Source of the DNA: Chrysomallon squamiferum
Taxonomy: Eukaryota > Mollusca > Gastropoda > Neomphalida > Peltospiridae
NCBI GenBank assembly: GCA_012295275.1
Contig: CM022676.1
Span: 17,624,386-17,688,385, forward strand
Length of the DNA stretch: 64,000 nucleotides
Direction of reading: 5' to 3'
The notes beneath the pieces are model-generated. The model worked only from the letters and a program-made list of their open reading frames with translations. It did no database searches and was not told where the DNA came from. Positions 11,280 through 22,377 of this stretch are shown here, one piece after another. Each line of letters begins with the position of its first letter. Within the stretch, counting starts at the first letter, position 1. The position numbers and the translations under genes are program-made.

Positions 11280-13641
11280 CTACTTTTTAACTTTTTTGAC
11301 TTCAGTGTACAAGTTGTTGATATCATCTGTTTGATCTTCTGTCTGTGTTTTAGTTTTTTCGTTCACTTTTCTAACCTGTGTGTACAAACAGGACACGTCT
11401 TCCATTTCGGCTTTCCCACTATTCTCTGGTTCTCGTTTAACTTTGTTTACCTGTGAGTACAAATCTGAAACCTCATCCTCTGCTACGTGACTTTCTGTTT
11501 GACTGGAAGTTGACGCCGATTTGTTTCCCTTTCTCGGAAGTGCATACACAGCATCCATTGCTTCGGCTTGAGTTGTGTTTGTAGTGGTTGCCATGGAATT
11601 CTTGTCTACGGGGACATCGTACTGAGGTTCACTCACAACGTTGTTCTCACCAGTACGTTCAGCTGTGACATCTTCCAAGAGACAGAAAACAACTTAAACC
11701 TTGTAACAACAACATAAACAACGACAACAACAGCTAAACAAAAGAGCGGAAAATATATGTGAAATAAAAAATATCCGATTATCATCATCATCATCATCAC
11801 CATCATCATCTTCATGTTCATCATTACAGTGATTATCTTTATTATTAATAATAATAGTCGTACAATGGTAGTGGTAGTAATAGCAGTAGCATGGTGAATG
11901 CAGTAGTGGGGGTGGTAGTGATAGCACTAATAGTAATAGTTGTGGTAATAGTAATAGCAATAGTGATAGCAATAGTACTACTAGTAATACAAGTGTAGAT
12001 GTTGTTGTTGTAATCGTATTACCTGCATAATTTGAAGAACTGGGTGAAACAAAGTAGAGTTCATTATCTGACATAACTGAAAAGAAAAAAGTACTACCAA
12101 TAAACAAACATCCATTTATGTATACATATGTGTTATCATGTATCATCTATCAAGCTAATACATATAATTCGGTATGCGAACTTTCTATAAGAGACTTATT
12201 TACAGAAAAATGCAACTACTATTTGTTTAAACATGAAATACGTTTTTTAAATAGAATACATTCATTAATTTCACATTGTGAAGTTTTCACTTACTTTCAT
12301 TTTCCTCCACGTGGCTGTGGACAGCAGCAGCTTCGCTGCCTGTTTAATAAAATAAAATAAAACAGAAATTTCGCTAGATGTACGAAGATCGATTCAGTCA
12401 TCCATCTTATCCTTTATTTATTTATCCCTTTACATTCCTTCAATTTTTCATTTTTTTTCTACTCATCAAATCAATTTATTTCATTTGTTAATCTCAGTCA
12501 GTTGTCCCAATTTTAATTAGTTTCTTCTTCATTCGTTCTTCCATTCAGTCATATATTCATTCAATCTATTACACTTTTCTTCATTTGTTATTTCTCACCT
12601 GAAAGACACGATCTAAAGACAGGGAAGGTTTTAGTTTGTCAGAATTTAACTAAAAAGTGTCTGCACTTACTTTTACTCTTCGTTCGTTTGACGATGCACA
12701 CAGTTAAAATTACAATACCAAGAACAACAATCACTCCTGACACAAAACACGAAACAATGACAACCATAAACCAAGTATTTTTATCTGTGAATTTAAAATA
12801 ATATTTCAATTTTTGTTCATAAAAATGATTAACAAATAACATAAAGATAATGATAAAGATGATGTTAAATAAATGTGGGTACATGTGGATGTATGTATGT
12901 ATGTGTACGTGTATATGTATGTATATATATGTATGTGTATGTACAGATAGAGATAAATACATATACACAATCATTTTTGGATAAAAACAGATACTAGTTA
13001 TATTTGTTATCGTATTCAGTAATTAATCAAATATTGAATTATTTCCACAGGTAACTGAATTAATTAGAGAGGTAAGAACAGGTATGTATCTTTATAAGCC
13101 GTATTTAAGATAGATAATGGTTTACAACCCATGAAATATATTCAGTGATAAAACACAATAAAGTATTTCAGATAATTATCCTAAAATATTTGATATGTTT
13201 GTTTGTGAAATGTTATTATTCACGGCGAGTGTTGCATAACACGATGTTTCAGTTTTCAGTATATTTACCATTATTGTCTCCATGTGTCACAACATTTTCT
13301 TTACGTGTAGATGACTTGGTAATTTTGTTGGAGGAAACAGTAATCGTATCATTGTTGTTTTCATCAGACGTCACAGAGTTCGTTTCTGGTGTAAATAATG
13401 AAAACAATTTAATTAAAAAAGAGTGAAGTTTGTTGTTGTTTATGGCAGATAAAACACAACCGATGCAATTGTTGTTGTGATTGTTGTTATTTTATATTAT
13501 TATTATTATTATCGTATTAAAATAAGAAGAAATATAAGGACAAAGAAAAAATACGAAAACATTAAGAAGAACGGTATCAGTAATCACAACATCTAGAGCA
13601 ATAATAATAATAATAACAACAACAACAACAACAACAACAAC

Positions 13642-13672
<31 letters not shown>

Positions 13673-14082
13673 GTAGTACTCACGTGTTGGTGTAACGAAG
13701 TTACTCTTACTTTTTTTTGTGATACATGTCCATGGCTTATAGTCGTTGACAGAAAATGATGATATAGTCAGACCGTAAGTTCGTATATAACCTGTACTTG
13801 AGAGCAAAATTTGTACAAACTTACATCTGTAGTTATCTGTCGACTCTCTGTGTGTTTCACATGTTTGTGTTTTATATCTACATGTACAAATGTTCTCATC
13901 ATCTCGTTTAAATGTGATATCTTCTTCATAAATATTTCTGATAACAGTACAAACAAATGCGAAAGACTGATTGATGACAGCCGTCCACGAATGCACTGAT
14001 AAACCAGGATTTGTAGCTGAAATATAATAATACTACTACTACTACTAATAATAATAATAATAATAACAACAACAACAACAAC

Positions 14083-14134
<52 letters not shown>

Positions 14135-16641
14135 TTATTCTTACAATTACTAAATTATAATCGCTAGATGAACAACAGTATAATAACTATGTTAGGAATT
14201 TTTTTAAACATTGCTCACTGATATTTTACAGTACATTAGAGTTGGTTCTGTATGTCGTTTCATACGATTTGTGAATTGTGAAAAAATGACAATAAAATTA
14301 AAAATAAATAAATAAATAAATACATAAATAATAATAATACTAATAATACTAATACTAATACTACTACTACTAATAATAATAATAATAAAAACAAGAATAA
14401 TAGAAATACAAAAGAAACTGGGTTGTTAACAGTTGAAGGAAATGAACGAATGCAAATGGCAGAACAGTATAAAGGTATGTGACAAAAGCAGTCTCTGCGA
14501 GTTTTGTGGCGCATTTTTGTTTTCCTTGAAGTAGTTTTACCTATTTTAAAAAAAAAGAAAACAAAAATCATTATTACGCAGTATACTTATTCATAATCGT
14601 ATTCGTTTCTTGACGTGATCTTTGAAAAACAGCAGAGAATCAGCAGACAACTTTGGCGTTTCAAATTACCATCTTGTAACTAAGGTCAGTTTTAAATCAT
14701 AAGCAAGTTACAACTTATGCATTTTTCTCTTAGTGAGCCAAATTTCATACGATATTTGAGGAGCAGGTATTTAATTTTGGTGTTTCGTATATCAAATATA
14801 TCTTTATGTCATCTTAATCTTCTTCTTCTTCTTTCTTTTTTTTTTCTTTTTTTTAATTCTTTCTGGTGAAATATAATTTTATAGAAAAATTATATTTTCA
14901 AAAATGTCGTATACTTAATCAGTGTCATAGATATAGAGTATATTTATGACTTTTGTAAACAGATCACCATTTTCCGCTGAATAAAAGTTCGTTCTAGTGA
15001 CGTTTTAGACGAATAATTTAACAAAATATTTATTTTTCTCCTACACTATATATATTTATAGACCTTTTAGTTGATTTTAATTATAAAAATAAAAAACAAA
15101 ACTGATTACAGTCTGCTGGACCTAATCTTCGAGACAAAGCATATAGAATCTACAGTAATAATACTATTTTATATTATTGGTTTTAAAAGTTTAAAATGTA
15201 TTATGTCAGAAGATACATGTATCTTAATCAAACAGTGAATCTCATTTTCTTTTGATTAATCAGCTGAACACTGATCCACAGGTGAATAATTCACATAACA
15301 TCTGCAGCACAATATCTACGTCACAGAACTGACATAAAAAAAAGACAACTGTTGGAGCACACCCGATTTGAGGAGGGAGTCTGCACAAACCATTCGGAAC
15401 ATACTTCGAGAAGTTGTTTTATGGTAACATAAGAAACCGCATGTCACGATGTGGCATGCCATCTCATAAAAAAGTAAACTTGCGTTCCAGTAAGGCAACG
15501 CTACAAGGATGAAGTTTTTCGCTTTTGAATTTTCAACAGAATGAGAATATTAATAAACTGCCACAGCTATCAAAATTGCCAGATCTCAATCCCGCTGAAC
15601 ATATGTGGACGAACCAGACAGACGTGTGTACATCAATGTGAACCGGAGCCTCAGATGCTTTCGCAAATGTCACGTTCACTGCAGGAAGAATCGACTGAGA
15701 TTCCACGTGTCCAGATTCAGAAACTTATTAAGCTCAACTGTCATCAGTCCACAGCAACAACACTGTCACATACTTGTGTAGAATTTTACTCTGATACGAA
15801 GGTACAAAATTATGTCGTTTTGTGTCAAAGAGATAATTCCATGAATATTCAGCCTGTGAGTTTCTTTTTTGACACAGTATATTTTACTGTGTACTACAAA
15901 GCTATTCGTTTTATGTACAAGTACATAAGTGATTTGCTATGATTTTATCAAAAAAGGAGGTTAGACAATTATAGCTTCTGTCACACTACGTCATTGTTAC
16001 TGATTACTACTAACTACAACATCAACTGAGCTGTGGGTGTACAACTTTTCAGCCCTCTATGGTTTCAGTTTTTCCAAACAAAAAAGGGCACAGTATAAAA
16101 CAATAAATAAACTAAAAATCAAAATGCAAATTTCAATGTTTCTTGAAAGAAGAGAAATGTTCTATTATTGTGATGAAATCGTGAAAAAAAAAAAAACAAG
16201 AACAAAAATTGGATGGAAGAAATTTAAATAACCGTAAGTAGCTCGCCTACGTTGACGTTTAAAATACACTAACTGGTTAACATTTTATATATAAAAAATA
16301 AATCTTAATAACACGATGAAAACACTTCCTGCATTGATCAGCAACTAAAGTAACTGAATGACAGAAACTGTACTGTTTATCGAGTAGAAAACACAGCTGG
16401 TTAACAAACCACTGAGAGAAACGTGTCATTATTTAAACTGTCACTGCAGGTCACGTCGAGGAAATTACGTAGAGCAGAAACCTGATTTCACGCACAAATC
16501 ACCAATTTGAACCTTGCGCTATTTACCACGTCATACATTACTCATTGTTACCATTACGTATTTGATACAATAAAAGCAACCTTCTCTTAACCCACTTTTT
16601 ATCAAGGTAAGAGTAAAATTTACAACTGCACCCATAATTAT

Positions 16642-16684
<43 letters not shown>

Positions 16685-17001
16685 ACATATTTCTTTAGAT
16701 ATACTATGATCACATCGTTCTGGCATGTGTAAATGTTCTTACATTATTATATTACTATATTATGTTAGATTAGTGTTTACATTTTCCGAACCGGTGTTCC
16801 TCTCTACTGGTTCCTAAAATCGAGGTTTAAAAGTATTTAGAAAAGCAAAAATACTATTTGTACCAGTGTTTTATTTTTTACATAAATTATATCAGCACAA
16901 ACACACACACACACACACGCGCACGCACCTCATATATAGATATATAGACAGATATATTTTAATCTGTGAATGAAAATTAACTAAATAATGTTTTTGTTTG
17001 T

Positions 17002-17036
<35 letters not shown>

Positions 17037-17665
17037 TTTTTTTGTTTCTTAATTCATTAATTATTTGTTTATTTAAAGAAGAACAAAACTTACATATTAC
17101 ACCAACTTCTGGTTTACTCCATACATCAAGCTGATCAGATCCACAAAACCAGAATCCACTGTCATCTTCAATTGTGTGATACTTGTAAACTAAATAGTCT
17201 TTATACTCGCTGCTAGCGTTGTTTGTCTTTGCTGAACAACTACAAATGTAACTTTCTGTACTGTTACAGTTACACGTGTCTCCTCTCTGTACACAGTCAC
17301 ACACTGTAGTGTTATCAGTTTGTGTTTTATGTACAAACTTTATATCAGAATTCAGATTCTGTGACTCGCGTACACGACACGTCATAAACATCGTACCACC
17401 TTTTAGTACAGGTATCACGTTCAGTAATCCAAACATTACTCCTAGAATAATAAGGAAGAAAATATTTTCATTTTTATTTAATTAGTTAATTATCTTAAAA
17501 ACTGAAATTATAAAATAAATAGTAAAATGTTTCGCACAATAAGTTAAAACAAATGTTAATTGAAAAACCCATAGAAACAGAACACTTAAAATTAAATTAA
17601 AGAAATCTAATTTACATTAAATTAAAATAAGTAAGTAAATAAATAAATAAATTCATAAATTCATA

Positions 17666-17728
<63 letters not shown>

Positions 17729-17935
17729 TGAAATAATAAAATAAAGAGGTAAATAAAGAAGGACATTCAAGCGAACAAACAAATAGAAAAATGAAGGAAT
17801 GAATGAAACAGTCAATGAAACGAAGTAAAATAAAGTCTAGAAAACACAGCAAAACTGTTTCATTATCTTACCTTCCGAAAAATTCCGAATACAGAGTAGA
17901 GCAAAAAGAAACATTATCAAGTAGAAATTGTTCAT
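11280..17935 (-). CDS. Two-Ig-domain transmembrane receptor with tyrosine-motif tail (copy A, intact)
   Basis: Eight exons, spliced 5' to 3': 17935-17872, 17441-17094, 14016-13684, 13385-13269, 12784-12671, 12339-12295, 12076-12023, 11671-11280. Every junction is GT..AG and every intron is phase 1, giving 488 residues. Signal peptide 1-22 (MNNFYLIMFLFALLC). Ig1 about 24-137, with C43 and C121 in DDSGFWFC. Ig2 138-248, with C160 and C235 in PWTC. Both Ig domains carry extra cysteines (CxC pairs at 69/71, 78/80, 88/90 and 181/183). Ser/Thr/Asn-rich stalk 249-287. Transmembrane helix about 293-317 (VVIVSCFVSGVIVVLG...). The tail has seven tyrosines: Y348, Y357 (YADV), Y376 (YDVP), Y401 (YALP), Y430 (YSQV), Y455 (YTQV), Y480 (YTEV). 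YDVP/YALP resemble Crk/Nck-type SH2 ligands and the YxxV sites resemble ITIM/ITAM half-motifs, so signalling by phosphorylation is inferred. I know of no named orthologue. The splice model rests on sequence only. Confidence 0.85.
15368..16155 (+). mobile_element. Tc1/mariner relic present only in copy A
   Basis: This 788-bp segment is missing from copy B, where CACACCCGAT joins directly to AATGTTCTATTATTG (59855-59880). Its left part reads, in broken plus-strand frames, ESAQTIRNILREVVLW, like the Tc1 helix-turn-helix region. Around 15575-15620 it reads LPDLNPAEHMW, the Tc1 SPDLNPIEHxW motif next to the last catalytic acid. At 15660-15740 it reads SLQEESTEIPRVQIQKLI, matching the Tc1 C-terminal helix. 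The catalytic core between is largely deleted. No clear TA target-site duplication or terminal repeats were seen. It sits in the intron between the Ig1 and Ig2 exons. Confidence 0.65.
16646..16679. repeat. Poly-T tract
   Basis: Homopolymer of about 34 T inside the Ig1-Ig2 intron of the copy A receptor. The copy B tract (about 60357-60385) is somewhat shorter and preceded by extra TTA units. Confidence 0.9.
17666..17723. repeat. (TAA)n microsatellite in receptor intron 1 (copy A)
   Basis: About 58 bp, reduced to about 24 bp in copy B (61365-61389). It lies between the signal-peptide exon and the Ig1 exon. Confidence 0.9.
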
Positions 17936-18974
17936 GTTGCGAATTTCAACTTTCCTATTAAGTTATCTGTATAACACAACTTACACCAAAAATAAATAGA
18001 GTCGATATTAACTTGGAAAAGAAAAAGAAAATTTCAATTATTATCTTAAAATACACAAATTTTCTCTTGTTTTCAGCTTCCAACTCGACATGAACAACTG
18101 TAGTGTATCGCCTTAATAATCTCTGTTTACTTCGCACGTGTAAGTCTAACAAAATGAAATCTTGTTCAGTTTTAATTATGTGAAATTACAGAAAATGTTA
18201 AAACCAAAGTTGAAGTGATGTTTAAAAACTGACAGATTTGCCTTACATGGAAACAACTCTGTTCACTAATAATTAGTACTTGTAATACGTTATAATACTT
18301 CCTGGAATCATATATAATCTACTCACATTTCACGCAGTCACGAGCCGTACTGACACTGAATACATCTGTGACGTCATGCTATTGTTTGTTTGTTGTGCAC
18401 GCTCGAATTAGTTTGAGCAATACATGACACCTTACTAGAGATCTTAGACTCGTGTTTTAAATCTTGATGTAAGAGGTTATGTTTTGTCCTTTGCTTACTG
18501 TGCAAGTCCAAGTTAGTTGGAGCAAGGGACTGATTCACAATGATCAGAGAGGAGGGGAACAGGGTCGGTACTGAGACTTCAGTATTTTTAGCATGACGAA
18601 ATAAACTATAGATCTCTGTTTCAATTTGGTTTATTTATTTATTTATTTATATTTAAGATATGTTCGATGTGTGAGAGAGAAAAAAATATGAGTATATATA
18701 TATATATATATATATGCACACACATTCACACACATATATATGTATGTATGTATGTATGTGTATATATATATGTATGTATATTTGTATATATGTATAAACA
18801 AACAAAAAACGTGATGAGTTAACCACGTCGAAGTAACAACTGATTTTTTGTAGTCTTCTTTTCACTATCTGTAAATCTTTGATTTATTGCGCAGGTTTTA
18901 CGTACATACATATTTATTTTATTTTTCTGTATATTTATATATAGCTACATACTATTCACAAGAAAATATTATTA

Positions 18975-19009
<35 letters not shown>

Positions 19010-19886
19010 TATTATTAGTAGTAGTAGTAGTAGTATTAGTATTATTATTATTATTATATGTACTGTTCTTCATTCGTACAGTTTGAAAGACATGATACTC
19101 ATCAGTTCATTATTCAAGTTTTAACAATATTTTATTTTTATCCCGGTAAAATGTGTTATTTTACACTGTCCATGTACAAACCAGTTGTTGTGTCTTATTA
19201 AAATATTGTTACAGACTGTGACAGTGAATTTATAAAATCAGTTAGTTATATATAACAAAGTATAAAGGTAGTGCCTTTGTTTTAAGAAATGTGTATTTAT
19301 TATTTATAATTATGTATAATTTTGAATGTACTATTGTTACTGACATAATTGTTAATATTTTCTTCTTAAAATGTGGTACACAAAGAGATTACAAAGTAGT
19401 TGTATCTGTAACAATACTTGATATTTAATAATTAAGAGTTAGATTGGGAAATACATTTTATATATCAACTGAGAATAATAACATTTACTGAATCAGATTT
19501 TTTAACACAATTTGAATTTTTGTCATATTATTTGCTTTTTCCAATTCCTTTATATATATACTAATAAAATAGTTCTGCTACTATGATCCCACAGAATGAT
19601 TTTACTTAATGTTAAAGTTAGCGAACGTTTTGTGACAAAACTGTAAACTATGACCGGTTAAATATTAATTAAATAAATAATGAACTTCATGCCTATAGTA
19701 TGATTACTGTTATTACTGTTACTGCCAATACGATATTCTTTACTTATTAATTAATGTATTTTTCCAAAACTGTTACAAATGTTTTTATTTACTTACTTAT
19801 TTATTCATTTCATTAGAAACCAAAAATAGTAAAAAAAATATATATATATATTCTTTGGTGTGCAGCGTTTCCTTTTTTCCTCCACT

Positions 19887-19887
<1 letters not shown>

Positions 19888-19966
<79 letters not shown>
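19888..19966. repeat. (GA)n microsatellite
   Basis: About 78 bp uninterrupted, followed 45 bp later by a (TTA)n tract (20010-20056). Confidence 0.95.
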
Positions 19967-19970
<4 letters not shown>

Positions 19971-20006
19971 AAAAAACGAACGTGAGGTGTTAATATATAA
20001 TATAGC

Positions 20007-20056
<50 letters not shown>

Positions 20057-20235
20057 CGTTTTTCATTCGTACAGTTACAAATACACGCGATTCTAGCCAG
20101 TTGAGTGTTCAAGTTTAAACAAGATTTATTTTTAGCGGGGTGCCTCAAGCTTTTCTAGTATTTTCGTTTTGTTGTTATTATTATTACTATTAGTGTTGTA
20201 ATTGTTATGTTATTGTTGTTGTTGTTGTTGTTATT

Positions 20236-20238
20236 ATT

Positions 20239-20324
<86 letters not shown>
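20236..20324. repeat. (TTA)n microsatellite
   Basis: About 85 bp TTA tract with a few CAT interruptions at the left side; part of the R1 repeat region. Confidence 0.93.
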
Positions 20325-20327
<3 letters not shown>

Positions 20328-20952
20328 TTTATTTATTGTTTGTCATTCTTTGTCATTACTGTATGAAGCAATGTTAAAATTTTCTTCTTACAGATATGAA
20401 GTCTATTCTTTAACCCGCTCTCTCATTAATACGTACAAACAACAAAACATAATAACCGAGATAACAAAACCATGAGTAGGTACTAAACTGGATACCTCAC
20501 AGGAGGTCTGCAGACACGTGTTTTAAATCGCGGTGTTGCAAATCATATTTCGCGTTTTGTTTGCTGTGCACGCTCGAGTTACTTGGACCAAGGGACTGAT
20601 TCACAATAATCACAGAGGAGGGGAACAGGGCCGGTACTGAGGCTTCAGTGTTTTTAGGATGAGGAACAAAACCATATGTTTTTGTTTCATTTTCTTTTTT
20701 ATTCTGTTTGTTTGTTTTATAAATTGTTTGTGTACTTGTTTGTTTTTTTTTTTTTTTTTTTGTTGTTTAGTTGTTGTTTTTTATTTGTATCTTTATTTAT
20801 TTGTTTACTTAGTTAGTTAGTTGGTGAGTTATATGTTTGATTTGGTTTAAGTGTTCTTACACTACGCAGTCCAGAAGCACCGCCATATGACTTTTGCAGT
20901 GTAAAAGATAAATATTGTGACGTCATCTTTCTAACTCAGTTTAGAGTAAAAT

Positions 20953-20986
<34 letters not shown>

Positions 20987-21859
20987 AAGACAGAATGAAC
21001 AACGAAAAGAAATGTAGCACATGACTACAGAAATAAAGCATGTATTTATTACTTTGATATATTGATTTATGTTGATAAGTAAAGAAAAATATACAAATAA
21101 ATAAATAAATGCGGGGTTAAATAAATATAATGAATATAAAAGGAAGAGCAAGATAATTGGTAGGTTAAAACAAAAAAAAAAAAAAATAAAAAGAAACACC
21201 CGAGATACTGAAAACGTGACTACATATTAAATTTGATACCTCACTAGACATCTTAGACTAGTGTTTTAAATCCTGATGTAAGATATTATGTTTTGTCTTT
21301 TGTGTACTGTGCATGTTTAAGTTAGTTTGAACAAGGGAGTGATTCACAAGAATAAAAGTTTATTATTGTTATTATTAACGTATGACACATTGTATAATAC
21401 GTTCTATTCGCAGATAAGAAGGTTGTTCTTTGATCTCCTCTCTCATTAATATCTACAAACAACAAAACGCAATGACTGATATTTCAAAAACATGACGAGG
21501 TACTAAGCTGGATACCTCACAGGAGATCTGTAAATCCGTGTGTTACAAATCATATTTCGTTTCTTTTCAGTGCACGCTGTTTCATTGATACTTGCAAACA
21601 CAAAATGAAATTGATAAACATGGTTGGACAGACAGACAAAGAGAGAGAAATCTCACAGCAATACTGAAAACATTATTAATATTAAATACCTTAACACTTT
21701 CTTAGATAGGGAAATAATATTAATAATTAATTAATTAGATAATGAACTTCATAGCTATACTATTATTACCAATACTACCAAAACTATATAATTTACATAA
21801 TATATATAGCTACATAATATTTACTTAATATTATTTTGTTATTGCTATTATTGTTATTG

Positions 21860-21861
<2 letters not shown>

Positions 21862-21920
<59 letters not shown>
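21862..21920. repeat. (TTA)n microsatellite
   Basis: About 58 bp TTA tract, followed by (CTA)n. It lies just upstream of the first BTB duplication unit. Confidence 0.93.
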
Positions 21921-21923
<3 letters not shown>

Positions 21924-22199
21924 TACTACTACTACTAATATTATTATTATTATTAAAACTGTTTAATATTTGAAACAAGTAAATAGTTTGACTTTGTACT
22001 GTGTCGTTTAAAAACACAACGATATGTACGATTAAACTGGAACATTATGAAAACCAGCGAAGTGATACTCATACTGACCTGTAGTATGTTTTTATAGCCA
22101 TGATTTTCAGAGAGACTGGTTCGACAAAACATTCACTCATTATATGAATAAGCGGTGTAAATCTACAGAAAACTAAATAATATAAGGAAAATGAAAGAA

Positions 22200-22326
22200 A
22201 AGTTGTATATATACCCGCCATGTCGTTTTTGCACAATCAGAGCAATATTCCCCCTTTCTTAAACATCTCTATATCCACACAAACACACACGCACACACAC
22301 AAACACACACGCACAAACACAAACAA

Positions 22327-22377
<51 letters not shown>

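Larger units (their letters stand above)
18400..22000. repeat. Decayed tandem copies of a local repeat (R1)
   Basis: No gene is seen here. Instead a module recurs: a TTTTAAATC...GATGT start, then GCACGCTCGAGTTAGTTGGA, GCAAGGGACTGATTCACAAT, CACAGAGGAGGGGAACAGGG and CCGGTACTGAG. Copies or parts lie at about 18400-18605, 20460-20690, 21195-21355 and 21480-21590, and another at 33200-33415. A second shared part (TTCATTCGTACAGTT... CAAGTTTAAACAAGATTTAT) recurs at about 19070 and 20060, and a third (ATAATGAACTTCAT...) at 19680 and 21740. Copies also share (TTA)n and (GA)n neighbours. No ORF or terminal repeat was found, so the element class is unknown. Confidence 0.6.
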
